DNA of 64,000 bases from Carya illinoinensis (GCF_018687715.1 NC_056762.1:23357364-23421363), one strand, 5' to 3'; shown: positions 44,139 through 56,860, counted from the first letter of the stretch. The notes: a model not told the origin generated them from the sequence alone. Numbers and translations are program-made.

Positions 44139-46985
44139 GGGGTCCAATTACCCTACTCTCCCCAACTTCATCCCAACACAAGGGCGACCTACACTTTCTC
44201 CCATAAAGAGCTTCATAGGGAGCCATCTGAATGGTCGCATGGAAGCTGTTATTGTATGCAAACTCGATGAGCGGCAAATGGTTTTCCCAACTTCCTTGGA
44301 ATTCCATGACACATGCTCGCAACATGTCTTCCAGGGTCTGAATGGTGCGCTCTAACTGACCGTCTGTCTGCGGGTGATAAGCAGTACTGAACTTCAACTT
44401 AGTACCCAAAGCTGCCTGCAAACTCTTCCAGAACTGCGATGTGAACCTCGGGTCTCGATCCGACACTATACTCTTTGGTATGCCGTGTAGCCGTACTATC
44501 TCTTTGACATACAAACGGGTCAACTTACCCAAAGAGTCGGTGTTATTAACAGGCAGAAAATGAGCACTCTTCGTTAACCGGTCCACAATCACCCAAACAG
44601 AATTCTTCCCACTAGGCGTTCTCGGCAAACCCACTACAAAGTCCATCGTGATGTCATCCCACTTCCACTCAGGAATAGGGAGGGGTTGGAGCATACCTGC
44701 AGGTCTCTGATGCTCGGCCTTTACCTGACGGCATGTGTGACATTTTTCCACATATAAGGCAACGTCCTTCTTCATTCCATCCCACCAGTAATTTTTCTTC
44801 AAGTCCCGATACATCTTTGTACTGCCGGGATGAACTGAATACGGGGCCGCATGAGCTTCCGCCATGATCCGTTCTTTGAAATCCGAGTCCTTAGGGACCA
44901 CTCTGCGATCTCGGAACCGAAGTATCCCATCACTATCCATGCTATAGTGCAACGGGCCTCGAGATTTTCTGACTCTCTTCCTGATGTTCAGCAGCTTCGG
45001 ATCCTTTCTTTGGAGAGTTTTCAATTCTTCAAAATCAGTTACCCGAATATCAAGAACTGAAGAAAAAATCTCTACTTGCTGCGAACTCTCTATAAGGAGC
45101 CTTCTCATCCCACAAAGCAACGACTCCAATTCTGAAAGCTCGGCTTCATTTTCCAAATGCGACTTCCGGCTCAAAGCATCAGCAACTATATTAGCCTTCC
45201 CCGGATGGTACTTGATCTCACACTGATAGTCACTGATTAGCTCCAGCCATCGCCTCTGCCTCATATTCAGATTTTTCTGGGAAAACAAATGCTTCAAACT
45301 CTTGTGATCGGTAAATACCTCGCAAGCTTCCCCATACAAGAAGTGCCGCCAGATCTTGAGGGCAAAAACAATCGCAGCCAATTCTAGATCGTGCGTCGGA
45401 TAATTCTTCTCATGGTCCTTTAGCTGACGAGATGCATAGGCTACAACCCGTCCTTCCTGCATAAGGACACAACCCAAACCGAACTTAGACGCATCACTGA
45501 AGACTACGAATGGCTTATGCGGTTCTGGGAGTGCTAACACTGGTGCCGTTGTCAGCCTGTTCTTTAATTCCTGGAAGCTTCTCTCACATTTCTCTGACCA
45601 AACAAATTCTGTATTCTTCTGAGTCAAAGCTGTGAGAGGTCCGGATAGGCGAGCAAAACTCTCTACAAATCTTCGGTAGTAACCGGCGAGCCCCAAGAAA
45701 CTCCTGACCTCGCGCACTGTAGTCGGGCGCTGCCATGACAAAATGGCTTCTACCTTACTAGGATCAACAGCCACTCCGCCCCGGGAAATTACGTGCCCAA
45801 GGAATTTAACTTCTTCCAACCAGAATTCACACTTGCTTAGCTTGGCGTATAGCTGGTGTTCTCTCAACCTCTCAAGTACTAGACTAAGATGATACACATG
45901 CTCTTCAACATCTCGGGAGTAAATCAGTATATCATTAATAAATACTACCACAAAGGAATCCAGATAAGGTCGAAACACTCGATTCATTAAATCCATGAAC
46001 GCTGCAGGGGCATTAGCTAACCCAAACGGCATCACCTTAAATTCATAATGCCCATACCTCGACCTGAAAGCAGTTTTAGGCACGTCCTGGTCTCTGATTC
46101 TCAGCTGGTAGTATCCCGACCTCAGATCAATCTTAGAGAACACGGCTGCTCCTTGGAGCTGATCAAACAAATCATCTATCCGCGGGAGAGGATATTTATT
46201 TTTGATGGTCACCTTATTCAATTCCCGATAATCAATGCACATACAGAGGGTTCCATCTTTCTTTTTAACAAATAAAACTGGTGCACCCCACGGCGACGTA
46301 CTAGGCTGAATAAATCCCTTCTCTACCAGTTCTTGCAACTGAGTCTTCAACTCTTTTAATTCAGCCGGGGTCATGCGATAAGGAGCTTTATGCACAGGAG
46401 CCGCTCCAGGTTCCAAGTCTATAACAAACTCCATCTCTCGCACAGGGGGTAGTCCGGGCAAGTCATCCACAAACACATCGGGGAATTCTTCCACAACTGG
46501 AATGTCTGCCAAGGACTTCTTCTCAGACGGCGTGGACACCATCTGAACTAAGAATGCATCCGCTGCCCATACAATCTCTCTCATTGCCTGAATCGCCGAT
46601 ATAATCATCGGCTTTTCTTTTAATCTACTCCCCACAAATTCCAGACAATCACCATCTGGAAGCTGAAAGCTAATTATCCGACTTCTGCAATTAATACTCG
46701 CAGAATATCGGAATAGCCAATCCATCCCGAGGATGATGTCAAAGCCCAACAGCTTGACCACCAACAAATCCGCATCCAAGAATCTTCCCTCAAAATTTAA
46801 CGGGCATCCCAAAGCAACCTTGGAACACCACACCATCTCACCATCGGGTAGAGCCACTACCATAGACTTCGGCAACGGCTCCGTGACCAAATTACACACT
46901 CGAGCAAACGTGGAAGATACAAACGACCGTGAAGCACCGGAATCAAACAAAGTACAAGCATAAAACTCATACAAACGGACTCTTC
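44139..46985 (-). pseudogene. pol: protease, reverse transcriptase, RNase H and integrase of the Tekay-like element
   Basis: One frame of about 950 codons covers protease ([15 protein letters not shown], aspartate intact), reverse transcriptase ([44 protein letters not shown]), RNase H ([35 protein letters not shown]) and integrase (zinc finger ending KCHTCRQVK; catalytic [31 protein letters not shown]). The reverse transcriptase active site reads FINDILIYS: codon 45934-45936 is AAT where the family has an aspartate. The computed frame starts at 47037, but its first 17 codons lie in the putative intron; the coding part should start at 46985 by splicing. Confidence 0.92.
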
Positions 46986-47080
46986 CTGAACCAAACACAT
47001 CAACCCATGAAATCCAAAAAGCGAAGAATAACCACAAACACCAAAAATTAAATCCAACTTAAAATTAAATTAAACCATAC
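46986..47080 (-). other. Putative 95-bp spliceosomal intron between gag and protease
   Basis: On the minus strand the segment begins GTATGG after ACAG and ends TTTGGTTCAG before GAAGAG. It is about half T, as plant introns are, and has a branch-site-like GTTGATG about 18 bases before the end. Its length is not a multiple of three. Removing it joins GVITG in the gag frame directly to [16 protein letters not shown] in the pol frame, restoring the usual ITG-V-LY-YA spacing of this family. Unspliced, gag ends three codons beyond the donor at TAA. Confidence 0.75.
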
Positions 47081-47081
47081 C

Positions 47082-48312
47082 TGTAATTACTCCAACATCA
47101 TGGGTCGCTGGTGCCTCATCATCCACCTCTCCGGGTGTGACAGCATAAACCCGGGCTTGCACTGTTTGTGTCGGGTTTGTTCTTCCACCGCGTCCACTTC
47201 CACGGCTTCCTTGAGCTGCTCTTGGACATTCTCGGGCAAAGTGACCCTGCTGGCCAAAATTATAACATCGAGCCCCACCAGAAGGGCACTCACCCACATG
47301 GGCTCTATTACAAACTCCGCATATAGGCACACGTCCTCCCATGCGAACACTTGAGGATGCTTGCGGTTGAGTCCCGGTCCGCTGAACAAATTTCTGAGTC
47401 GAACCCGAGCTGCTTCCTTCACCAGAAAAACTCTGCCTCTTATGCCCTGGAGGGGAGCCCATACTCAGATTGTTTTCTCGTTCCACCAGGGTGGCCACAT
47501 CCACTAATTCCTGTAAAAGTGGATATCCGATGGCTGACCACCATACGGCGTATATCAGGGCGCAATCCCTCCTAAAAACGATCAGCTCGCATCTCCTCTG
47601 TGGCGATAAGGTGAGGAGCAAATCGCTCAAGTTCGATGAACCTCCGAGCGTATTGTTCCACTGTCCCGCCCCCTTGGACCAGATTGGAGAACTCTCTTGC
47701 CTTTTGCTTCCTTACCGATGCGGGAAAGAAGTGGTCATTGAACTCCTTCTTGAAACGCTGCCAGGTCACCGCAGCGAAAGATCCCAGTTCAGATTCCAAC
47801 AGCACCCTCTTGGTATCCCACCAATCAGAAGCGGTACCTTGCAAGAGATAGCTGGCGTAGAGTACTTGCTGTGCCTCAGTGCATCCACACACCTCAAAAG
47901 TTTTCTCCAAATCTTTGATCCATTTTCCAGCCTGAAGTAGATCCTCATTTCCAGTGAAGTGTGGAGTCCTATGCGCCAGGAAACGCTCATAGGTGCATCC
48001 GGCTTGCACCATGCTACTGGACCCTCCTGGATACATCCAAGGCCCTCCCTGATATGGCCAAGGACCTCCTGGTTGTGGCCAAAACCCTCCTTGTTGCGGA
48101 CAAGGCTCTCCTGACGATGGATAAGGTCCTCCTGATGGTGGCCAAGGACCCCCTTGTTGTGGCCAAGGTCCTTGTGGTGGCCAAGGCCCTGTCTGTTGAG
48201 ACCTCGCACTCTGCTGCATAAATTCCGTCATCTGCCGTATTGCTTCGGCTAGGGAGTCATCCCTGGAGGTATTGTCCCGTGGCTCCTGAGTATTTTTCCT
48301 TGGTCTCCCCAT
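47082..48312 (-). pseudogene. gag of the Tekay-like element (stop plus frameshift)
   Basis: The preferred start is ATG at 48312 (MGRPRKNTQEPRDN); the longer frame above it is hydrophobic and lies in the leader. Residues 35-85 are a run of GPWPxQG-like repeats. The retrotransposon-gag core follows (DLEKTFEVCG, YLLQGTASDWWDTKR, FNDHFFPASVRKQKAREF). A TAG at about 47573 replaces a glutamine, and one extra G near 47515 shifts the frame before ELVDVATLVERENN. The knuckle near 47260 reads CYNFGQQGHFAREC, with phenylalanine in place of the second cysteine. The protein would coat element RNA. Confidence 0.88.
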
Positions 48313-48575
48313 ATTCCTACCACAACACCACTCTTGACCCTCCTTTAAGAAAACAAATAAAACCATCATAAAACCAACAAAAACAAAACCACACCCCACA
48401 GCAAGAAACAAAAGAACCCAGCTTGCAAAAACATAACCAAATAAATACAAACAAACAAACAAGCTCCAACAAATAAAACAAATAAAACAACTGTACTTAA
48501 CATAATTTTTAAAACATAACTTTAAAAAGCATCCTGGTACTGCCTACGGGACATGTGGTTTTACCCAGAGCCAAA

Positions 48576-48591
48576 CCGCTGTGATATCACC
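48576..48591 (-). promoter_or_regulatory. Primer-binding site, initiator tRNA-Met type (diverged)
   Basis: Next to the 5' LTR the minus strand reads GGTGATATCACAGCGG. It resembles the usual tRNA-iMet site TGGTATCAGAGC of chromoviruses with a few differences. Confidence 0.65.
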
Positions 48592-50729
48592 TGTGACGCC
48601 CCCAAATCCCCACGCCCGAACACGGGGAAATCAAGACGTCCGGATGGTGACAACCCGGGTCACCATCCCATCGACGGTGCCAAGTGTGTGCAGAAGCAAC
48701 AAATGTGCACGGAAGAACATGCAGCGGATAACGAAAGTCATAACTAAGTACCAGAATTGTTCTCAACGTAATACAAGCTGTTTAAAACGTACATAGATAA
48801 AATATTACAAAAACACAAATACAGTTTTAAACAAATATAAAACAAAACATCAGCAACCCGGCGGAGTCGCATCCTCGGACTCAGCCTCCTCCTCCTCCTC
48901 CTCGAACTCTGCACCAAAAGCTATGGAACCAAAAATGGTACCGCAGGTAAGTAAAACCCAAACACCACCAGATAAAAACACATAGAACTCAAACAACATG
49001 GATGCAAGAAAAACCAATGCACAGGCCCCGCAAAGCCACATTTTTGCACGCACGCCAAAAACCCATTGGCCCAATAAAAACATAATCTTAAAAACCACGC
49101 CTCGCCATTATCCCAGATAATGGCCCAAACCACCATTTTCCCAGAAAATGGATCAAAAGCCTCAAAACCAAAACTCGCCATTTTCCCAGAAAATGGCCCG
49201 CATCCGAAAACCATAAAAACAAACCGGTTATGCATGCACCATGATCTCCCCTAGGGATCATCCGTACACCCTGGCTCGGTGCCACACCGCAGGTAACGAC
49301 TACGCATGTGACACCTAAACGAGCAATGCCTAGACTCGCGCCCTGCGCGTATCTGGCCAGGCCATCCTCTAGCCCTCGCCAGTGAAGGGTCACAGAGTCG
49401 GTGAGTAGAGCGATGCCCAGACTCGCGCCCTGCGCGTACCTGGCCGGGCCATCCTCTAGCCCCGCTCCCGTCGTCGCCCAGTGACAACTCAGGGGACGTC
49501 ACTCAGTATTATCCACTCCCGAGTGACCAGAGGAGCTCCATCGAGATAATAACCCATCCCGGCTTGGGCTCGTGAGACACACGCACCCGAAAATCCATTC
49601 ACGCCAGCAAAACAGGGTCTCTCAAATAAAATAAAATACCCGTGCATGCACCATGCAAATGCAATTATCAATGCTCCACAACAAACAACCAACCATAAAA
49701 CAATAAATCAAGCAACTCCGTCCTCCATCCACCCGACCCCCGAACTCCTCGGACTCAGTCCGGAATCAACCAACCAGTAGATTAATTAATTGAAAGAGCA
49801 ATATATATTTAAATCTGAAAATAGGGTTTGGAAAATACTTACAGCGCTATATGGCAATTTTAGAAAACACGCGGCATTGCAAACGGTGCCGGAAAAGCAA
49901 CGTCACAGTGAAAATTCACTGTGGCCGTGGGTTGTGAAAAACCCACTTTTGAACGGGGACAAACTAGGGCTTGGGATTGATAGGGAATGGTCTAGGGATG
50001 GTTGTGAAGCTATTGGAAGTGGTGGTTGGCCGTGGGTGGCGGCGGAATCGCCGGAAATAGGCCAGATTTCCCAAAAAGGAAAGCTAGCTCGTAGGAGCTG
50101 TTCCAGTGGTCGTTGGAGGCCGAAAATGGGTGATTTAGGACGGCAAGGGACCGGTGATGAAGTGGTGAAGAAATGGTGGCCGGAGGTGGAGCGACGGCGG
50201 CGGATCGAGCTGAAAACCGTACGGGCTTTGAGGAGCTTTTCCAGCCAAACGGCCGGCCGGCAGGGGGAGATATTTGGTGGGAAGGTGCGCCGGAGGGAGG
50301 GGGTTCGAACGAGACCGGCGGTGAGCCAAACAGTGGCTGGACGGCGGCGGTCTGGGCTGAAGAAGATTCCGGCCGTGGGTGAGGAGAGAGAAGAGAGAGA
50401 GAGATCGGGGGGGCTCGAGCGGGAAGAGGAAAAAGAAAAAAAAGAAAAGAAAGAAAAAAGAAAAGAAAGGAAAAAGAAAAAGGAAAAAGAAGAGAAAAAG
50501 GAAAAGAGATGTAGGGAAGAGATGAGGTCCAATCCTCATTCCGGGAAACGAAACTAAACCGCCAAAAAGAGATTAAAACTCACAAAGCAACTTAAAGAAA
50601 TAAAACACAACCTCAATTAAATTAAAAACCAATTTTAAAACGTAAATAAATTAAAATAAATAACTAATATATTAATTAAAATAAAAACAATTATTTCAGC
50701 GAAAATACACTCAAAAGCAGGTCATCACA
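48592..50729 (-). repeat. 5' LTR of the Tekay-like element
   Basis: It is the near-identical partner of 41346-43484, including the three small hairpins (about 49104-49200), the direct repeat and the purine tract. Transcription of the element would start within it on the minus strand. A TATA box could not be chosen with confidence. Confidence 0.93.
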
Positions 50730-50734
50730 CCAGC

Positions 50735-51768
50735 CCTACGAACACTAATGAATATCCTAGCTTGGAATTGTTAAGGGCTTGGAAACCCTCGGACAGTTAG
50801 ATTCCTTAACCTCTTAGTTAAGGATAAGTGCCCAACAATGATTTTTCTCATGGAAACAAAATGTTCGAATGCAAGAATAGAGAAAGTTTGTAGTAGGTTG
50901 AAATTCGAGGCATGCCTAGTTGTAAACAATAGAGGAAGCAGTGGGGGTCTTGCATTAATGTGGAAAACAAGTGCAAATGTAACCATACATAATTCTTCAA
51001 GTTGGCACATTAGTGCATATGTAGCAATAGCAAGGGAACAACCATGGCTCTTCATGGGTTTCTATGGCCATCCAGAGACCTCAAAGAGGCACTTAAGTTG
51101 GGAGTTCCTCAAATATCTCAAACCAGCAACCAATACACCTTGGATCTACTCTGGAGACTTTAATGAGATTGTTTGCTAGGCAAAGAAGAAGGGAGGTGGT
51201 CCCAGACCCTATAAACAGATGGAAGCTTTCAAGACCACACTATAGTGGTGTAATTTGAACTTAGTTTTTACCAAGGGCCTAAATTCACTTGGGCTGACAA
51301 TAGAAGTGTGCCATGCTTTACCAAAGAAAGGCTAGATCGAGCCCTTGCCAATCCAGAATGGTTGTAAGAGTTTAATGATTCTTGTTGTAGGGTACTTCCA
51401 ACTTTAACTTCAGACCACTCTCCCCTACTTATATGCATTGGCCCTCACCAAGGGCAATCAAGTGTTAGAACTAAGTATTTCAGATTTGAAGCATCTTGGT
51501 CTTTGAAAGCAAATTGTGCCACAATAGTTCAAGAAGCTTGGACAAAACCTACATATGGGTACGCTCCTTCTGAGATTATGAGGAAAAGATTAATACGCTG
51601 TGGGGCTGAGCTACATAAGTGGAATGGGAGATCAACAAAAGAGCCCCAAATGACATAAGGCAGAAACTAAGGAGAATGGGTGAGTTGCAAGGAGTAGGTA
51701 GTAGGGATCATGTGGAAGCTGTCAAAAGGTTGCAAAGTGAAATTGATTAGACACCTGCTGAGGATGAA
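50735..51768 (+). pseudogene. LINE ORF2: endonuclease domain
   Basis: ORF2 probably starts with ATG at 50748, giving MNILAWNC, a stop, then GLGNPRTVRFLNLL, the usual start of the apurinic-endonuclease-like domain of plant LINEs. Further motifs are FLMETKCSN, GGLALMW, WLFMGFYGHP and the catalytic-loop-like SGDFNEIV, followed by TAG at 51177-51179. The rest of the domain is readable only across several frames (KERLDRALANPEW near 51325, SDHSPL near 51415). The enzyme would nick target DNA to prime reverse transcription. Confidence 0.82.
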
Positions 51769-53082
51769 TTGAGGTGGAAACAAAGAGCCAAACAATATTG
51801 GCTACAGAAAGGGGACAGGAAGACAACCTTTTACCATTTTCATGCCTCACACAGAAGGAAAGTTAATAAAATCTCACAAATTCTGGATCATAGGAGCATA
51901 ATGGTGTCTGGAAAGGAGCAAATAGGAGCCGTTTTTACAAGATTTTTCTCAGATCTATTCACCTTCTCCTCTCCTACTAGAATTGAAGACTGTATAAAGG
52001 ACATGCCTAAAAAAGTAATAGCAAGCATGAATGCTTTTTTGGTCCAAAGGTTTGATAAAGCTGAAGTTAAAAGTGTTGTTTTACAAATGAAAGGGATGGG
52101 ATCCCCAGGGCCAGATGGCTTTCCAGCCCTTTTCTACCAATCAAATTGGGACATTACAACCAAGGAAGTGACAACCTTTGTACTAAACATCCTCAACACA
52201 ACAGGTTCATTGGAAGGGGTAAAGGATACATATATATCCTTGATTCCAAAAGTAAAAAATCCGACAAAAGTTTATGATTTCAGGCCTATTAGTCTATGCG
52301 ATGTAATTTATAAAATTGTAGCAAAAGTGATATCCAATAGACTTAAAACTAAGTTGCTTGACATAATCTCTTTGAACCAAAGTGCATTTGTTCCAGGTAA
52401 AGCTATAACAGACAACATCTTGGTGGCCTATGAGACCCTTCATATTATGTCCACAAGAATGCAAGGCAAGATAACTTACATGGCATTAAAACTCAACATG
52501 AGCAAGGCTTATGATCGAGTGGAATGGACTTTTCTATCCTTTGTAATGTGCAAGATGGGATTTGACAGAAGGTGGACAACCCTTGTGATGAACCGCCTCA
52601 CCTTTGTCACCTATTCAATTTTACTTAATGGAGAAGCTCAGGACAGGTTTAAGCCAACTCGTGGACTAAAGCAGGGGGATCCTTTGCAGTCCCCCTTCCT
52701 ATTTATCATCTGTATAGAAGCCTTTCCAAATTTATTGTCTCAGGCAAAGATGAATGGCAAGCTTTCAAGTATACCAATGGGAATTAAAGTCAACCACTTG
52801 TTTTTCGTTGATGACAGCTTGCTATTCTACAAGGAAAACACCCATGAATGGAGGAGACTTATGAACATCCTGAATTCCTATGAGCAAGCCTTGGGTGAAC
52901 TGTTAAATAAAGAAAAGTCATCCATTTATTTTAGCAGAAATACACCCTCTGATAGAAGATCTCGCATCCTTCGAATTGCAGGAGTCACCACCACAGGATC
53001 TTTTGAGAGGTACTTAGGCTTACCTACCATGGTGCGAAGAGCAATGGTGACTTACTTCCATGGATTGATTGACAAAACATGA
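51769..53082 (+). pseudogene. LINE ORF2: reverse transcriptase domain, open for 437 codons
   Basis: The block carries all standard LINE reverse transcriptase motifs: GPDGFPALFYQ, LIPKVKNP, DFRPISLCDVIYKI, NQSAFVPGKAITDNILVAYE, KQGDPLQSPFLFI, and motif C as FFVDDSLLF with both aspartates kept. Motif A reads ALKLNMSKAYDRVEW; the first aspartate of the family is asparagine (codon 52495-52497, AAC), which should abolish catalysis. Upstream and downstream parts of ORF2 are broken, so this is not an active gene despite the long open frame. Confidence 0.88.
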
Positions 53083-54914
53083 GCCAATATAACAAACTAG
53101 AAAACAAATAGCCTGTCATTTGCTTGAAAAGAAGTGCTATTGAAGTCAGTACTGCAGGCCATCCCCATTTACACAATGGGTATCTTTCTCCTCCCTAAAC
53201 CAATCACCAACAAGTTGAACCAGATTCTCAAGAAGTTTTGGTGGGGCTTCAGTGAGAATCAGTCCAAGATTTATTGGATAAAGTGGAGCAAGATCAGCAA
53301 AGCAAAAGACCAAGGAGGGTTGGGTTTCATAAACTTTAACAGCTTTAACATTGCCCTACTTGTAAAAAATGGGTTGAAGATGTTACATAGGCCAACTTCA
53401 CTCCCTGCCATAATTCTCAAATAGAAATATTTCCCACATGGCTCAATCTTAGAAGCAAAAGTAGCCCTTGACCATCATTAGCTCGGAGGAGTTTACATGC
53501 TGGAATCAAACTGTTAAAAGAGGGTTTACAATGTAGAATTGGCAATGGCTCACGGGTAAAAATTTGGAAGGGTGGATGGCTTCTTGGACCTCACACTCTT
53601 GCCCCACCAAGCAGGTCCAATACCTCAACTAAGGTGATGATGGTGGCTAACTTAATTGACTCCTCCCTCAGAAGATAGGATGACAAAACTCTCACCACTT
53701 TGTTTACTCAACAAGAGGTGGACTTGATTAAATCAATACCAACAAATTTAGGGTAGAGAGAAGGTAGAATGGTTTGGGGAGGCACCATAAATGGCATATT
53801 CTCAGTGAAGAGTGGCTACCATCTGCACAGATAGATTTATTCCAACCAAGACAGTGGCCCCTAAAATATCAATGCTCCGAGTGATGTATGGAAAGTTTTG
53901 TGGAAATTGAAAGGCCCAAATGATGTCAGAATGTTCCTTTAGAGAGCATGTAATGAAGCCTTGCCAACCTTCTCTAATTTTTCAAAGAGGAAAATCAGAG
54001 AAGACAATAGATGCCTAATATGTGGCCTTGAAGAAGAGACTTCAGGCCATATTTTGTGAAATTATGGAGCTGCCCGTGATGTTTGGAGTCAAGCTAGCAG
54101 ACCAATTCAAAAACTCTCTCTAGATGGCTCATACTACAAGGAAGTTTGACTGCAAATGCTTGACAAACTCCAACAAATAATGCTGGAGGAAGCAGGGTTG
54201 ATTGTGAGACTAATATGGACAAGGAGGAATGAGTTTGTCCCTGGAAAGGAATTCATGCACCCAAACTCCATTATTTGCAAAGCCTAGGATGACCTAAGAT
54301 GTTTTAAAGCTGCAAAATAGCCTGATCCATTTGCAACAACTGTAAAAAATTTAAAGAGAATCCAAAAATGGAAACCACCCCCTGAGGGGGTGTACAAACT
54401 GAATTGGGATGCTGCTATCAACCAAACCATGGGCCAAATTGGTATTGGTGGATTACTTAGGGACATTAAGGGACAAGTTCTTGGATCCCTCTGAGCAAGA
54501 AGAAGCTTCATAGTATTCCCCTTCATTGCAAAAGCATATGCAATGATGATGGTTGTTTTATTTTGTAAAGAGGCTGGCTTTCACCCCATCATTTTCAAAG
54601 GAGACTCGTTACAGGTGGTGGAGATGATGCAGAAGACAATAGCTGAGTGGAGCCATGGTGGTTTAATCATCAAAGACACAAAACAAGTTCTATAGGCTTT
54701 GCTTTTTGGAGCTTTAGCCATACCAAGAGGGATTCTAACATGACCGCACAAATGATGGCCAAGGATGCTCTTTTGAGTGATTGTGGTCTCTATGTACTAG
54801 AGGAGATTCCTTGTTGTATTAGACATGTTGTTCATCTAGGATCATTGTAACATGATGTTTGATCAATGAAAGTTTACCTCGATTTCAAAAAAAGAAACAA
54901 AAAACAAAAACAAA
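53083..54914 (+). pseudogene. LINE ORF2: C-terminal part and 3' end
   Basis: The region 53134-53424 is open (LQAIPIYTMGIFLLPK, FWWGFSENQSKIYWIKW). After it the zf-RVT and RNase H-like parts can be followed only through many stops and frame changes. The last similarity reads HVVHLGSL at about 54825-54850. The 3' untranslated part ends in AAAAAAAGAAACAAAAAAC-like sequence before the target duplication at 54915. Confidence 0.8.
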
Positions 54915-55052
54915 AACTCAAAACATAAATACAATTAAAAACCAAGTTCAACACAAGTACAAGACATAATTTTCCATGGCTTACATCCCAAGGGCAACAA
55001 CATAATAACACTAAAAATAATCTTTAATGTATTGTACAGAAATACCTATATG

Positions 55053-55820
55053 CAGTGGCGGAACCATCAATTTTTCTTTGGGGGGCCAACTTTTGTATCG
55101 CACGAGATGTTTATGTAAAATGAAAAAAATATTACAAAATCATAAAACATATATAAAATTAAATCATGATAATTTTCCAAATAACATAGAAATAATTTGT
55201 AAATATGAAGTATTTAGAAATTGTTTTATCCATATAAACTATCAAGTGACCTTTTAGAATGCCATCTTTCATTCTAATGTCTAAGCTAGTTTATCAAATT
55301 TCATGTAAAATCTATCTATTTTGGCATCACATTAAGCATAAAATACTACAATTGAGACATTAAAATAAACTTTTCTGTGTTCAATGAATTAGTTTAAAGG
55401 ATAAATCATCTCCACTATTTTTCATATAAATCATCAATCTTAAATGGTTTTTCTGGTATTTTCATTTTGGATTCTATATTAAGAAACTTAATATTGTATA
55501 ATAAAAAACTTTGCGGTCAATGTTAATAATTTATTATTTCTCCTAATCTTAGTTCTAATTTAATTTTAGTGTGGTTACATCCTTGAAAATAGATAATATA
55601 TAAAATGTAGTGTTTATTGGAAAAACATTAGAGAGAGACACTTTTATGTTTATGGAAATTTTACAAAATTTTAGAAAGCATATCAGAATAAGGAAATTAT
55701 AAATCTTTTTTTGGAAGGGGGCAAGGGGCAATTTCTGTATACATGGAATTATGAATAAAATTTAGGGACTTTTAAATTTCGATAAAATTTTGGTGCAAGC
55801 CATATGTAGATCCACCACTG
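55053..55820. mobile_element. Non-autonomous hAT-type element
   Basis: The 768-bp element is flanked by a perfect 8-bp direct repeat CCTATATG (55045-55052 and 55821-55828). The left end CAGTGGCGGAACC and the right end, complement of CAGTGGTGGATCTAC, are inverted repeats that fit the CAGNG tip of hAT elements. It is AT-rich inside and has no transposase frame. Confidence 0.88.
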
Positions 55821-55828
55821 CCTATATG

Positions 55829-56860
<1,032 letters not shown>

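Larger units (their letters stand above)
41346..50729 (-). mobile_element. Complete Tekay/Del-like Ty3/gypsy retrotransposon
   Basis: The element is 9384 bp with LTRs of 2139 and 2138 bp and a perfect 5-bp target duplication, CCAGC (41341-41345 and 50730-50734). It sits in minus orientation inside the LINE. The order is 5' LTR, primer site, gag with CCHC knuckle, putative 95-bp intron, protease, reverse transcriptase, RNase H, integrase and a chromodomain-like tail. The LTRs differ by scattered single bases only, so insertion is recent relative to its surroundings. One stop and two frameshifts in gag and pol, plus a mutated reverse transcriptase site, make this copy non-autonomous. Confidence 0.95.
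37977..54914 (+). mobile_element. L1-type LINE, nearly full length, split by two later insertions
   Basis: It is flanked by the 12-bp direct repeat AACTCAAAACAT (37965-37976 and 54915-54926) and ends in an A-rich tail starting near 54885. Without the nested solo LTR, the nested gypsy element and the extra tandem copy, the LINE is about 5.8 kb, the normal size for plant L1 elements. The order is 5' leader, ORF1 with DUF4283-like and zinc-knuckle domains, ORF2 with endonuclease, reverse transcriptase, zf-RVT and RNase H-like parts. Many stops and frameshifts show long decay. Confidence 0.9.

Noticed and set aside
47572..48462. Gag start at 48462 with a hydrophobic N-terminus like a signal peptide.
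   Set aside because: The hydrophobic stretch lies in the leader, and the conserved Gag region begins after the methionine at 48312. Gag proteins of this family are not secreted.
51769..53082. An active reverse transcriptase gene because of the 437-codon open frame.
   Set aside because: Motif A lacks its catalytic aspartate, and both neighbouring domains of ORF2 are broken.
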